The notes: generated by a model from the letters alone, not told the origin. DNA of 64,000 bases from UBA2779 sp965232165 (GCA_965232165.1 CBDDOY010000001.1:62001-126000), one strand, 5' to 3'. Positions 1-10,231 are shown, numbered from the stretch's first letter. Numbers and translations are program-made.

Positions 1-533
1 ATAGCCTCAAAGGCGCTTCCCTTGATAATGGGCGTTTCCTCCCCTGGAAAACCATACTCCGTCAGAAGCTCCTGAATCTCCATCTCCACCAAGTCGACCA
101 GCTCAGGATCGGCCAGATCCATCTTATTCATGTAGACGATCAACTTAGGGACACCAACCTGCCTTGCGAGCAAGATATGCTCCCTGGTCTGAGGCTCGGG
201 CCCGGAATCCGCGGCGACCAGCAGCACCGCTCCATCCATCTGAGCGGCACCTGTAATCATGTTTTTGATATAGTCGGCATGGCCCGGACAATCAACATGA
301 GCATAGTGTCTTGATTCTGTCTCATACTCGACATGCCGGGTATTTATAGTGATACCGCGCTCTCTCTCTTCCGGGGCATTGTCGATATCTTCATAAGACA
401 TCACCTTGCCGCCATTCTTCAAGGCGCTATACATGGTGATAGCGGCTGTCAGGGTGGTTTTTCCATGGTCGACATGCCCGATCGTACCCACATTGATATG
501 CGGTTTTGTTCTTGCGAATTTCTCTTTTGCCAT
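1..533 (-). CDS. tuf: Elongation factor Tu, N-terminal part (cut by window edge)
   Basis: This GTPase delivers aminoacyl-tRNA to the ribosome. The visible 177 codons are the N-terminal G domain. It has the G1 P-loop GHVDHGKT, the switch-I core GITI, the G3 motif DCPGHAD and the G4 motif NKMD in the correct order and spacing. The start ATG at 533 follows a strong Shine-Dalgarno sequence (AGGAGG, 6-7 bases upstream). The gene is the last of the rpsL-rpsG-tuf set here, but a 606-base spacer with its own promoter separates it from rpsG, and fusA is not between them. The C-terminus lies beyond base 1. Confidence 0.97.
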   Translation of the reverse strand, partial: MAKEKFARTKPHINVGTIGHVDHGKTTLTAAITMYSALKNGGKVMSYEDIDNAPEERERGITINTRHVEYETESRHYAHVDCPGHADYIKNMITGAAQMDGAVLLVAADSGPEPQTREHILLARQVGVPKLIVYMNKMDLADPELVDLVEMEIQELLTEYGFPGEETPIIKGSAFEA

Positions 534-1139
534 AACAATCCTCCTGCGGCTACTCGGAGAACTTACCGGTAGCTAAAAAAACAGTTGCCTTTTCGAATCA
601 GCCCTGCACAGAGCCTTCAGCCTATATGCAACAGAATACGGATGAACCCGAATTTCATATTTCCACAAGCACACTGTGGATCCAGATCACCGCTTCCGCC
701 TCACCTACAGACAGTTCCTCTCCAAACCACTCGCCTGAGACAGACATCACCCACAGAGACGGTACGGGCCCATAACAGACCGCTGTTATCGACACCGATA
801 ACCGTCTTGACTCCACGAGCGGATTACATACAAACACTTGCGGACTCTCGGAAACCCGAGAAACAGTCCGAGATAAGAAATAAACCTCATCATCGCACAC
901 TAACACATCCGCCTTGGACTCAAAAATCCTGGTTCGTCCCTTGCTGTGCCGTCTGAAAAGACCATCCTCATTCAAAAGCGGCCCATGCTTCTACTTGAAA
1001 GCCGGGCATTTCGAGAGGTTTCACCCTTAGCGAACTCTGGTTCTCTGTTCACAGCCCAAATGGATCAGCTCACCATCTGAGCATCATCAAATACCTTTAT
1101 ATATCCATATCATACTATATATAAACTGTCAAGCAACAT
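534..1139 (-). other. 606-base spacer and probable long tuf leader
   Basis: No gene is certain between rpsG and tuf. On the minus strand an open frame runs from about 975 to 655 (106 codons, product ending ...EAVIWIHSVLVEI). Its only possible starts near the 5' end are TTG or CTT-type codons with no Shine-Dalgarno sequence, and I do not recognise the protein. The region is downstream of the promoter at 1104-1132, so it would be transcribed as a leader of roughly 560 bases before tuf. Either a small unknown gene or a structured leader RNA could be here. Confidence 0.4.
1104..1132 (-). promoter_or_regulatory. Sigma70-type promoter for tuf
   Basis: A perfect -35 TTGACA (1132-1127) is followed by a 17-base spacer and the -10 TATGGA (1109-1104), in an AT-rich tract immediately downstream of the rpsG stop codon. 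It would give tuf transcription independent of the rpsL-rpsG transcript. Confidence 0.6.
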
Positions 1140-1610
1140 CTACCACTTATAATTACTGAATGCCTTATTCGCTTCAGCCATTCTATGCGTATCTTCCTTC
1201 TTCTTAAAAGCAACACCGGCAAAGTTAAACGCATCCAGAAGTTCGGCACTTAATTTCTCGCTCATATTTCTCCCGCTTCGTTTCCGGGCGGCGGTTACAA
1301 TCCAGCGCATAGCCAGGGCTTCCTTGCGAGCTTCACGCACCTCAATCGGCACCTGATAGGTTGAACCGCCGACACGGCGGGATTTCACTTCAACTGACGG
1401 CTTCACATTGTCCACAGCTCTAAGAAAAACCTCAAGGGCGTCTTTTCCTGATTTCTTCGTTATGATGTCCATGGCTCGGTAGACGCTTCCATAACTCGTC
1501 GATTTTTTCCCTTTTAACATCATGCGGTTAACGAATTTCGCCACTGTCTTACTTCCATAGCGGGGATCCGGATCGACTGGCCGAATCGGTATTTCTCTTC
1601 GTCTGGGCAT
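1140..1610 (-). CDS. rpsG: 30S ribosomal protein S7
   Basis: S7 is a primary binder of the 3' major domain of 16S rRNA and lies at the tRNA exit site. The 156-aa length is the family norm. The N-terminus MPRRREIPIRPVDPDPRYGS, the segment GGSTYQVPIEVR (near residue 82) and the basic helix WIVTAARKRSGRNM are typical of S7. It starts 11 bases after the rpsL stop codon, so the two are co-transcribed from the promoter at 2183-2211. Confidence 0.98.
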   Translation of the reverse strand: MPRRREIPIRPVDPDPRYGSKTVAKFVNRMMLKGKKSTSYGSVYRAMDIITKKSGKDALEVFLRAVDNVKPSVEVKSRRVGGSTYQVPIEVREARKEALAMRWIVTAARKRSGRNMSEKLSAELLDAFNFAGVAFKKKEDTHRMAEANKAFSNYKW

Positions 1611-1621
1611 ACAGTTATTCC

Positions 1622-1996
1622 TTATATTTTGGGTTTTTTGGTTCCATATTTCGACCGTCCCTGCTTTCGATCCACAACACCTGTCGTATCTTTGTATCCC
1701 CGGACGATATGGTATCTCACTCCGGGGAGGTCTTTAACCCGCCCGCCTCGGATCAGCACTACTGAATGCTCCTGCAAAGAATGGCCGACACCGGGAATAT
1801 ATGCGGTTACTTCAATCCCATTGGTAAGACGAACACGCGCAATCTTGCGAAGCGCGGAATTCGGTTTTTTGGGTGTACTCGTCGTCACACGGATACAAAC
1901 ACCTCTCTTCTGCGGACAGGACTGCAAAGCCGGTGAATTGGTTTTCTTACCGATGGTTCTGCGCCCTTTTCTCACAAGCTGATTAATTGTCGGCAT
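1622..1996 (-). CDS. rpsL: 30S ribosomal protein S12
   Basis: S12 is part of the decoding centre of the 30S subunit. The 124-aa protein carries the universal segments TPKKPNSALRKIARVRLTNG and GGRVKDLPGVRYHIVRG. Both lysines at which streptomycin-resistance substitutions usually arise (K in PKKPNSA and K in RVKDLPG) are present, so the sequence looks streptomycin-sensitive. It is the first gene after its own promoter, downstream of rpoC. The start ATG at 1996 is preceded by a GGAG-type ribosome binding site. Confidence 0.98.
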   Translation of the reverse strand: MPTINQLVRKGRRTIGKKTNSPALQSCPQKRGVCIRVTTSTPKKPNSALRKIARVRLTNGIEVTAYIPGVGHSLQEHSVVLIRGGRVKDLPGVRYHIVRGYKDTTGVVDRKQGRSKYGTKKPKI

Positions 1997-2182
1997 GTAA
2001 CTACAAACTCCTATAAGCCTTTTTACTACTACTTCCTGCGCTATGCCACGTTGACGGGGAGTGCCTAGAACCTTAATGAAGTATTCAGCATCTCACCATC
2101 TGATATGCCTGAAACGCAACCTAACGGTTTCTTAGAGGAGCCCTAGAGTCTCCTATCGTCAACTTCTTCTGGACGAATCCGC

Positions 2183-2211
2183 ATTTTAGCAATCAGCCAA
2201 ATCGAAGTCAA
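2183..2211 (-). promoter_or_regulatory. Sigma70-type promoter for rpsL-rpsG
   Basis: The -35 TTGACT (2211-2206), a 17-base spacer and the -10 TAAAAT (2188-2183) lie 20 bases past the rpoC stop. This leaves a leader of about 180 bases before the rpsL start. The match to the consensus and the exact spacing make this a good call, although read-through from rpoC is also possible. Confidence 0.65.
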
Positions 2212-2230
2212 TAGGAAATTTGCAAAACTG

Positions 2231-5200
2231 TCAATCTTCCTCAGCCGGACTGACAGTGTTTTCGTCATAATCCTCTTCATCTACTTGGCCGGACGAAGCC
2301 ATCTCGGCCTCAAGACGCCGCTGTTCTAACAGACTGGCCACGTGCGCATCAAGATCTTCAGTATCCTTAGTGAAGAGTTTCAGCTCGCGATATTGCTTCA
2401 TTCCTGTTCCTGCCGGAATGATGTGTCCAATTACTACGTTTTCCTTCACCCCTTTAAGCGAATCAACTTCTCCGGCGATGGCCGCATTAGTCAGCACTCT
2501 GGTCGTCTCCTGGAAGCTGGCTGCTGAAATCCAGCTATCAATGTTCAATGAAGCGCGAGTAATGCCCAGCAGGAGAGGCCTGGCTATCGCGGCCTGCCCG
2601 CCTTCTCGTTCGACCTTCTCGTTCCGGATACGAAACTGATACTTATCCACCTGCTGCCCGAAAATGAAGCTTGTATCACCGACATTGATTATCTCTACTT
2701 TGCGCATCATCTGTCTGATGATTACACCAATGTGTTTATCATTGATATTGACCCCCTGCATTCGGTAAACCTCTTGCACCTCGTCCACCAGAAATCGCTG
2801 CAATGCGTTCTCGCCTAGAATATCCAGTATATCATGAGGATCCCTTGGTCCTTCACATAGAGGGTCGGCAGCAGCAATCAAATCGCCGTTACGCACCAGC
2901 AGAAGGCGGCCCATAGGAACAGAATGCCGGATGGTGTTACCGAAAGAATCGTTGACATCAATAATTCTCTTACCCTTGCTGATCCCCTCAAACTCGACGG
3001 TTCCACTGATTTTCGCCAGAATCGCCGCATCCTTGGGGTGCCTAGCTTCGAAGAGTTCACCTACCCTGGGAAGTCCGCCGGTAATATCTTGCGTCTTCTG
3101 GGATTCTTTTAGCATCTTAGCCAGAGTGATCCCGGCCTCAACAGCGGCTCCATCCTCAATATTTAGGTAGGAATTCTCCGGCAGATGATAATCCTGAAGA
3201 GACTTCCCCTCTTCGTTCACAATGGCAATCCGCGGCTGAAGCGATTCCACCGACGATTCGGTAATCTTTTTTTCGATATTGCCCGTATCCTCATTGATCT
3301 CTTCACGCAATGTCGTACCCGGGATAATGTCCTCAAATTTCACCATCCCTCTCACTTCGGCGATAATGGGCTCACTGAAGGGATCAAAGACCGCCAGCGA
3401 CTCATCTCTTTCGACGACATCCCCTTCTTGCACTAGGATAGTGGAACCATTCCGGATATCCACCTTCTCATCCTGAGCAACCAGCAGCACACAATCCTCA
3501 CGGATCACGACAAATGCATTTTTCTCAGCAAGAAGGCTTTGTCCGTCGCGAATAAGGACGTTTTCACCCTTGACAACCTTATTCCCTTCGGCAGCAATAA
3601 TCTTGTCGCCCCTCTGAAGGCTTATCCGCTCCAACACCCGTGCCACAATCAAATACCCCCTGCGGGTAAAGAGCCGCCGTCCATCAGACAGGGGTACTGA
3701 TGTTCCGTTTATAGAGCGCACCAAGAGCGAATAGTGTTTCGCTATACGATTTTCCTCGGCGATAGTGCTTGCCGTTCCTCCGACGTGAAAGGTTCGCATG
3801 GTAAGCTGAGTTCCCGGCTGGCCGATGGATTGGGCGGCGATGATTCCTACAGACTCGCCTATGTCCACGGGACGGTGTGTCGAGAGATTTCGGCCGTAAC
3901 ACTTCATACAAACCCCATGCTGAGCCTCGCAGGTGAGCACCGTTCTCACCCGAACGCTCTCAATGCCTAAATCCTCAATCTCCGCTGCAAGCTCATCGGT
4001 AACTTCTTGATTCACATCCACGAGAATTTCACCGGTAATCGGATGTTTAACTTGCTCCAGCGTGAAGCAGCCGGTGATACGATCCGAGAGGGATTCGACG
4101 ATTTCTTCGCCATCTTTCAGCGCAATAACATCAATACCGTTAATGGTGCCGCAATCTTCCACATTCACCACTACATCCTGAGCGATGTCCACGAGACGCC
4201 GGGTGAGATAACCGGCATCAGCGGTTTTTAGCGCCGTATCCGCCAGTCCTTTACGTGCGCCATTGGTGGATATGAAGAATTCGATTACCGAAAGCCCTTC
4301 CTTGAAGTTTGAACGTATGGGCAATTCGATGATATCTCCGGAGGGCTTAGCCATCAGCCCCCGCATACCGGCAAGCTGGCGAATCTGATTGCGGCTGCCC
4401 CGCGCACCTGAGTCGGCCATCATATAGACGTTATTGAACCCATCCTGGTCTTTTCTCAGGTTCTCCATCATGACATTGGCCAAATCTTCATTGGTCTTAC
4501 CCCACACTTCCACGACACGGTTGTAGCGTTCTTCCGATGTGATATGGCCATCTCTATACTGAGTTTGGATCTTGTCAATTTCGCCATTGGCGACTTCGAC
4601 AAGCCCCTTCTTCTCATCTGGAATCAGAATATCATCCATGCCGATGGTGGTTCCCATCTTGGTCGCACTCTCAAAGCCGATATCTTTCAGCGCATCTAGC
4701 AACTGCACCGTGATGAAATTCCCATATTCCTTAAATGAACGCATCACAAGCTTCCGGATACTCTTATCACTCAGGGTTTCATTGACAAAGGCCACGCCTT
4801 CAGGAAGTCTATCGTTGAAAAGAACACGTCCCGGCGTGGTTTGGATAAATTTATCGCCCATTCTTACGTGAACGCGTGCATTCCAGGAGGCATAGTCATT
4901 ATCGCATGCCATCATTACTTCACTCGCAGAGCTGTAATACCGGCCCTCTCCCTTGGCGCCGGGTCTATCCTTGGTAAGCGCGTAGAGTCCCAATACCATA
5001 TCCTGGGAAGGAAACACCACAGGCTGACCATTAGCTGGGTTGAGCAGGTTTGTATCCGCCAGCATCAATGTCCAGCACTCGATCTGAGCGGCCTGGGTAA
5101 GAGGAATGTGCACAGCCATCTGATCGCCATCGAAATCGGCATTGAAGGCATGGCAAACTAAGGGATGGAGCTGTATGGCCTTGCCTTCCACGAGAATCGG

Positions 5201-6481
5201 CTCGAATGCCTGAATACCCAAGCGGTGGAGGGTGGGGGCGCGATTAAGGAGAACAGGATGCTCCCTCACCACCTCGTCCAGGATAGACCAGACTTCCGGT
5301 GTCTCCTGTTCGACGAGGGTTTTGGCCTTCTTGATGTTATAGACCACATCTTTATCGACCAGCTTCTTCATAATAAAGGGCTTATAAAGCTCCAGTGCCA
5401 TTTTCGTCGGAAGCCCGCATTGATGGAGTTTCAACTTGGGGCCGACGACAATGACCGAACGACCGGAATAGTCGACACGTTTCCCTAGCAGGTTCTGTCT
5501 GAACCGCCCCTGCTTCCCTTTAAGCAAGTCGGAGAGAGATTTCAGCGGCCGGTTTGAGGCCCCCTTAACCACTTTTTTCTTCCTGGTATTGTCGAATAGG
5601 GCATCGACAGATTCCTGAAGCATGCGCTTCTCATTACGGATAATGATATCGGGGGCATTCAATGCCTTAAGACGCTTCAGTCTGTTGTTTCGATTGATCA
5701 CGCGGCGATAAAGATCGTTCAAGTCCGATGTAGCAAAGCGGCCGCCGTCGAGCTGCACCATGGGGCGCAGCTCCGGAGGAATCACCGGGATAACATCCAG
5801 TATCATCCACTCGGCCTTATTCCCGGAGTCCCGGAAGTTTTCCACTATTTCAATACGTTTCAGGAGACGCTTATCGACCTTGGCTCCCTTCTCCACCATG
5901 ACTGCCCGCAACTCGGCGCTCAAGGCGTCCATATCCAAATTTTCGAGCAATGTGCGCACGGCTTCGGCGCCTATGGCGGCGGTAAAACTTACCCCATATC
6001 GCTCTCTGGCTTCATGCAATTCCTCTTCAGTAAGAAGCTGCTGCAATTCCAACTCTGTGTTACCCGGTTCGATGACAACATATTTCTCGTAGTAAAGAAT
6101 GCTCCGCAATGCGGCAATGGAGAAGTCCAAGAGCAGCCCCATCCGTGAAGGAAGTGTGGAGTAATACCAAATATGAGAAACCGGAGAGGCCAGCTCGATG
6201 TGCCCCATTCTTTCACGGCGCACCTTGAAGTGGGTCACCTCTACGCCGCAACGGTCACATACCACTCCCCTGTAACGGATAGATTTAAATTTACCGCAAT
6301 AGCATTCCCATTCCTTGGTCGTGCCGAATATCCTCTCACAGAAGAGACCATCCTTTTCCGGGCGCAGCGTGCGGTAGTTGATTGTTTCAGGTTTCTTCAC
6401 CTCTCCGTAGGACCACGTTCGAATCTGCTCCGGCGAGGCCAATCTAATCAGTAAACTGTCAAAATCCTGAACTTCCTTCAT
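2231..6481 (-). CDS. rpoC: RNA polymerase beta-prime subunit
   Basis: This is the largest RNA polymerase subunit; with RpoB it forms the active centre. The protein is about 1416 aa. Landmarks are the N-terminal zinc site (CYCGKF...CDRCG, residues about 60-80), the catalytic magnesium motif NADFDGDQM near residue 445, the bridge-helix/trigger-loop region after about residue 730, and the second zinc site CEAQHGVCMKCYG. The ATG at 6481 sits 4 bases after a GGAGGG sequence and is preferred over the adjacent upstream TTG at 6484. The start overlaps the end of rpoB by 23 bases, so the two are translationally coupled. The C-terminus is acidic (VDEEDYDENTVSPAEED). Confidence 0.98.
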   Translation of the reverse strand: MKEVQDFDSLLIRLASPEQIRTWSYGEVKKPETINYRTLRPEKDGLFCERIFGTTKEWECYCGKFKSIRYRGVVCDRCGVEVTHFKVRRERMGHIELASPVSHIWYYSTLPSRMGLLLDFSIAALRSILYYEKYVVIEPGNTELELQQLLTEEELHEARERYGVSFTAAIGAEAVRTLLENLDMDALSAELRAVMVEKGAKVDKRLLKRIEIVENFRDSGNKAEWMILDVIPVIPPELRPMVQLDGGRFATSDLNDLYRRVINRNNRLKRLKALNAPDIIIRNEKRMLQESVDALFDNTRKKKVVKGASNRPLKSLSDLLKGKQGRFRQNLLGKRVDYSGRSVIVVGPKLKLHQCGLPTKMALELYKPFIMKKLVDKDVVYNIKKAKTLVEQETPEVWSILDEVVREHPVLLNRAPTLHRLGIQAFEPILVEGKAIQLHPLVCHAFNADFDGDQMAVHIPLTQAAQIECWTLMLADTNLLNPANGQPVVFPSQDMVLGLYALTKDRPGAKGEGRYYSSASEVMMACDNDYASWNARVHVRMGDKFIQTTPGRVLFNDRLPEGVAFVNETLSDKSIRKLVMRSFKEYGNFITVQLLDALKDIGFESATKMGTTIGMDDILIPDEKKGLVEVANGEIDKIQTQYRDGHITSEERYNRVVEVWGKTNEDLANVMMENLRKDQDGFNNVYMMADSGARGSRNQIRQLAGMRGLMAKPSGDIIELPIRSNFKEGLSVIEFFISTNGARKGLADTALKTADAGYLTRRLVDIAQDVVVNVEDCGTINGIDVIALKDGEEIVESLSDRITGCFTLEQVKHPITGEILVDVNQEVTDELAAEIEDLGIESVRVRTVLTCEAQHGVCMKCYGRNLSTHRPVDIGESVGIIAAQSIGQPGTQLTMRTFHVGGTASTIAEENRIAKHYSLLVRSINGTSVPLSDGRRLFTRRGYLIVARVLERISLQRGDKIIAAEGNKVVKGENVLIRDGQSLLAEKNAFVVIREDCVLLVAQDEKVDIRNGSTILVQEGDVVERDESLAVFDPFSEPIIAEVRGMVKFEDIIPGTTLREEINEDTGNIEKKITESSVESLQPRIAIVNEEGKSLQDYHLPENSYLNIEDGAAVEAGITLAKMLKESQKTQDITGGLPRVGELFEARHPKDAAILAKISGTVEFEGISKGKRIIDVNDSFGNTIRHSVPMGRLLLVRNGDLIAAADPLCEGPRDPHDILDILGENALQRFLVDEVQEVYRMQGVNINDKHIGVIIRQMMRKVEIINVGDTSFIFGQQVDKYQFRIRNEKVEREGGQAAIARPLLLGITRASLNIDSWISAASFQETTRVLTNAAIAGEVDSLKGVKENVVIGHIIPAGTGMKQYRELKLFTKDTEDLDAHVASLLEQRRLEAEMASSGQVDEEDYDENTVSPAEED

Positions 6482-9400
6482 CAATCCCTCCTAAAAAACG
6501 ACCGCCCTGGCGGTTAAGCAACTCTTCATCTCTCTCTGTAAACGGTAACTGCTTACCTTTTGAATCGAATATCTGAACATCCAAGGCTAAGCCTCTGAGT
6601 TCCTGCACCAGGACATTGAACGATTCGGGGATACCGACCGTTGAAGTCGGTGATTCTTTTACGATGCTCTCGTAAATTTTCGCTCTCCCTGCCATATCGT
6701 CAGACTTAATCGTCATGAGTTCTTGCAGCGTATTAGCCGCTCCATAGGCCTCAAGAGCCCAAACCTCCATTTCCCCCATTCGCTGACCGCCAAGCTGCGC
6801 CTTCCCTCCTAACGGCTGCTGAGTAACAAGGGAGTAGGGCCCAGTGGACCGGGCATGCATTTTGTCATCGACCAGATGATGAAGCTTCAGGTAGTACATA
6901 TAGCCGACAAACACCGGATTACGGAACGGCTTACCTGTCAGACCATCGTAAAGGACGGCCTTTGAGGCTTCCTGCAAACCGGCCTCTTCCAATTCCCTGG
7001 CTATTTCATCGGCCGATGCAGATTGAAACACCGGCGTCTCATACATCTTTCCTAGATGAGCACCGGCCATTCCTAGCATCGTTTCCATGATTTGCCCAAC
7101 ATTCATCCGTGAGGGCACACCGAGAGGATTGAGGCAAATATCCAATGAGGTTCCGTCTTCGGTATAGGGCATATCCTCCTCAGGAAGCACTCTGGCAATA
7201 ACACCTTTGTTGCCATGACGCCCTGCCATCTTGTCCCCTTCTTTGAGCTTGTTCTTGGTAACGACAAGAACCTTGACCATCTCATCGACTCCAGGGTTAA
7301 GATCGTTCCCCTCGCTACGCTTAAGCCGCTGTACATCGACCACTGTCCCGCCAACCCCATGAGGCATCCGCAGGGAAGCATCTCTTACTTCCTTGGCCTT
7401 CTCTCCAAAGATGGAATTGAGCAATCTGAATTCCGGCGTGGTTTCAGTCTCACTCTTAGGTGTTACCTTCCCTACCAATATGGAGCCGGCCTTCACCGAA
7501 GCGCCGATGTAGACGATGCCTTCCTCATCCAGTTGCTCCAGGGATTCTTCCGCCATATTTGGGACATCTCGAGTAAGCTTCTCAGGACCGATCTTGGTCT
7601 CTCTCACCTCAATGATAAATTCCTTAATATGAATGGAGGTATAGAAATCCTTTTTTACAACCTTTTCGGATATGAGAATTGCATCCTCAAAGTTATAGCC
7701 GTTCCAAGGAACGAATCCCACTAACAGGTTTCGCCCCAGGGCAAGTTCTCCGTTATAAGTAGAGGGGCCGTCAGCCAAAACATCGCCCTCCTGAACCTCA
7801 TCCCCTAATCCCGTTATCGGCCGGTGATTGAAACAGGTGTCCTGATTTGTCCGTTGATACTTTGACAGATTATAGACATCTTTTCCTCCGTCATGAAGCT
7901 GCACCTCTATTCGTGTAGAAGAGACATATGTAACGGTCCCTGGATTGTTCGCCTTAACCACAACCCCTGAGTCATAAGCCACCTTGCCTTCCATCCCTGT
8001 TCCTACGATGGGGGACTCCGGGAAGAGCAATGGCACGGCCTGCCTCTGCATATTGCAGCCCATCAGAGCCCTGTTGGCATCGTCATGTTCAAGAAAGGGA
8101 ATTAACGAAGCGGCCGCTGAAATTATCTGACGCGGAGAGACATCCATGTATCTGATTTCAGAAGGCTCTTTGACTGTATAGTCTCCATTTCGCCGGACTG
8201 CGACCATTTTGTTTTGAAAGACGCCTCCATCATCAATTACAGCACTGGCCTGAGCTATATAGTATTTATCCTCATCAATGGCCGACAAATACTCGACTTC
8301 ACGGGTGGCCTTGCCGTCTACCACCTTGCGGTAGGGAGTTTCCAAAAAACCATATTCGTTAATGCGTGTGTAATTCGCCAAAGAGACGATGAGCCCGATG
8401 TTTGGCCCCTCAGGCGTTTCGATGGGACACATACGTCCGTAATGGCTGTAATGGACATCTCTCACCTCAAACCCTGCCCGATCACGGGAAAGACCGCCTG
8501 GACCCAGAGCATTAAGACGCCGCTTATGAGTGAGTTCAGCAAGCGGATTTACCTGATCCATGAACTGGGACAATTGACTGGTTCCGTAAAATTCCTTGAT
8601 TGCCGCGACGATGGGTTTGATGGAAATCAAATCCTGCGGCTTAAGTGTTTCGGTTTCCTTGAGGCTCATCCTTTCCTTAGCGATGCGCTCCATCCGGCTA
8701 AATGCGGTTTTTAGCGTATTCTCCAGCAATTCCCCGACTGATCTCACCCGTCTGTTGCCAAGATGATCAATGTCATCCACCTGCTTCTCTCCGATGAAAA
8801 CACTGATAAGATATTTCATCGTGAGAACAATATCATCGGGATTGAGAACCAAATCTTCGATATTCTCATCCCGATCTAGCTTCTTATTGAGCTTATAGCG
8901 CCCTACCTGGCCCAGACCATAACGGCGCGAGGAGAAGAACATCGAATGAAGGTCCCGTTCGGCCGCTTCAATGGTGATGGGATCACCCGGCATGAGCACA
9001 CTGTAAACAATCGACAGGGCATCCTCTTTGGAGAGTTCATCTTGATTTGGATCATCGGAATCAAACCGGGTTTCCTCTCGTTCAAAACAGGCCGCCACCA
9101 TGTCGGAGTGCAAAGAGTTTTCATGCTCAGAATCAATGATCTGCACGGTTTTCACACCTGCCTGGACCAATTCTTCCAGATCGTGAAGATGCAGCCTGTC
9201 TGCGGCCCGATGCAGTTTCTTCTTTTCGCCATTGCCCAGATCAATCCAGACAGCCTCGGCGAGAACGGCTCCGGCCAGTTCTTCATTTCTTTCTCGTTTC
9301 GCAAAAAGCTTCACTTTCTTTTTCTCATAAAAGAGTTTGATGATTTTCTCTCGAGAATCAAACCCCAACGCCCGTAAAAACACAGTGCCGAGAATTTTTT

Positions 9401-9983
9401 TCTTGCGGTCTATCTTGGCATAAATCAGTTCTTTTTTACTATCAATCTCAAATTCGAGCCACGATCCCCGATACGGAATGATCCGCGAACTGTAAACCCC
9501 TTTCTCTTCGGAAAATATGACTCCCGGCGAACGATGGATCTGACTCACCACGACTCGTTCGGCGCCGTTAATGATAAAAGTGCCCCTATCGGTCATCAAC
9601 GGGATATCTCCCATGTAGATATCCTTCTGACGGATTTCTCCCGTGGATTGAAACACCAGATTCACCCTGGCCTTGATGGAAACAGTGTAAGTCAAACCCT
9701 TCTTCTTACACTCGGATTCCGTCAGCGTAATGGCATCAAAATCCAGCTTGTAGTGGTCGTAATCCAACAGCAGCTCACCATTGGAACTCTCTATCGGAAA
9801 TATGCTTTGGAAAACATCTTCCAATCCCTGGCGGCGAAGCGGCTCACCGCCGATGAGAGCGTTTCTTTGCAAGAAATTCTCATAAGACTGCAACTGAACA
9901 TCGACAAGATTCGGAAAACCGATTACTTCATCGTATCCTTTACCTATAAATGTCCGATCTTCATCCTTAGCTTTTTCGAACAT
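6459..9983 (-). CDS. rpoB: RNA polymerase beta subunit with Asn in the rifampicin pocket
   Basis: This 1174-aa catalytic subunit of RNA polymerase contains the typical segments GRMCPIETPEGPNIGLI, KLTRDVPNMAEE, GRHGNKGVI and PLGGKAQLGGQRMGEMEVWALE. The rifampicin cluster reads SQFMDQVNPLAELTHKRRLN followed by ALGP. The residue equivalent to Escherichia coli Ser531 is therefore Asn (residue 491 here, codon at 8513-8511). Asn at this site is known from spirochaetes and is associated with intrinsic rifampicin resistance. The gene follows rplL after a 248-base spacer and overlaps rpoC. Confidence 0.98.
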   Translation of the reverse strand: MFEKAKDEDRTFIGKGYDEVIGFPNLVDVQLQSYENFLQRNALIGGEPLRRQGLEDVFQSIFPIESSNGELLLDYDHYKLDFDAITLTESECKKKGLTYTVSIKARVNLVFQSTGEIRQKDIYMGDIPLMTDRGTFIINGAERVVVSQIHRSPGVIFSEEKGVYSSRIIPYRGSWLEFEIDSKKELIYAKIDRKKKILGTVFLRALGFDSREKIIKLFYEKKKVKLFAKRERNEELAGAVLAEAVWIDLGNGEKKKLHRAADRLHLHDLEELVQAGVKTVQIIDSEHENSLHSDMVAACFEREETRFDSDDPNQDELSKEDALSIVYSVLMPGDPITIEAAERDLHSMFFSSRRYGLGQVGRYKLNKKLDRDENIEDLVLNPDDIVLTMKYLISVFIGEKQVDDIDHLGNRRVRSVGELLENTLKTAFSRMERIAKERMSLKETETLKPQDLISIKPIVAAIKEFYGTSQLSQFMDQVNPLAELTHKRRLNALGPGGLSRDRAGFEVRDVHYSHYGRMCPIETPEGPNIGLIVSLANYTRINEYGFLETPYRKVVDGKATREVEYLSAIDEDKYYIAQASAVIDDGGVFQNKMVAVRRNGDYTVKEPSEIRYMDVSPRQIISAAASLIPFLEHDDANRALMGCNMQRQAVPLLFPESPIVGTGMEGKVAYDSGVVVKANNPGTVTYVSSTRIEVQLHDGGKDVYNLSKYQRTNQDTCFNHRPITGLGDEVQEGDVLADGPSTYNGELALGRNLLVGFVPWNGYNFEDAILISEKVVKKDFYTSIHIKEFIIEVRETKIGPEKLTRDVPNMAEESLEQLDEEGIVYIGASVKAGSILVGKVTPKSETETTPEFRLLNSIFGEKAKEVRDASLRMPHGVGGTVVDVQRLKRSEGNDLNPGVDEMVKVLVVTKNKLKEGDKMAGRHGNKGVIARVLPEEDMPYTEDGTSLDICLNPLGVPSRMNVGQIMETMLGMAGAHLGKMYETPVFQSASADEIARELEEAGLQEASKAVLYDGLTGKPFRNPVFVGYMYYLKLHHLVDDKMHARSTGPYSLVTQQPLGGKAQLGGQRMGEMEVWALEAYGAANTLQELMTIKSDDMAGRAKIYESIVKESPTSTVGIPESFNVLVQELRGLALDVQIFDSKGKQLPFTERDEELLNRQGGRFLGGIDEGSSGF

Positions 9984-10231
9984 GCTGATTTCTCCCTATA
10001 AACGAAACGGCCGACACCCTTTGAAGCCCCCGGCGAATCAATGAGAAACTAATGAGCGCCTCTTTCAAGACTGGCATTTTGAACATCAGACAGCCAAGAG
10101 AAGAAGACACTAACCCCTCAGAGGCAATAAGCACACTGCGGTTTTCAGAGTCTTCCGCCATCCTGTTTGAAACACAATCGTCTGGTTTTGAATGAGTCGC
10201 TAACAATGCACAAGTTTCAATAACAGGGTTG
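9984..10231 (-). other. rplL-rpoB spacer, no gene seen
   Basis: This is the 248-base spacer between rplL and rpoB. In other bacteria it often holds a partial terminator or RNase III site. I see no clear GC-rich hairpin with a T-run and no promoter with good spacing. A minus-strand open frame crosses it but starts inside rplL and has no family features. Confidence 0.5.

Noticed and set aside
655..975. 106-codon minus-strand frame between rpsG and tuf as a gene
   Set aside because: Only TTG or weaker starts, no ribosome binding site and no recognisable family. It is described under the spacer and not called as a CDS.
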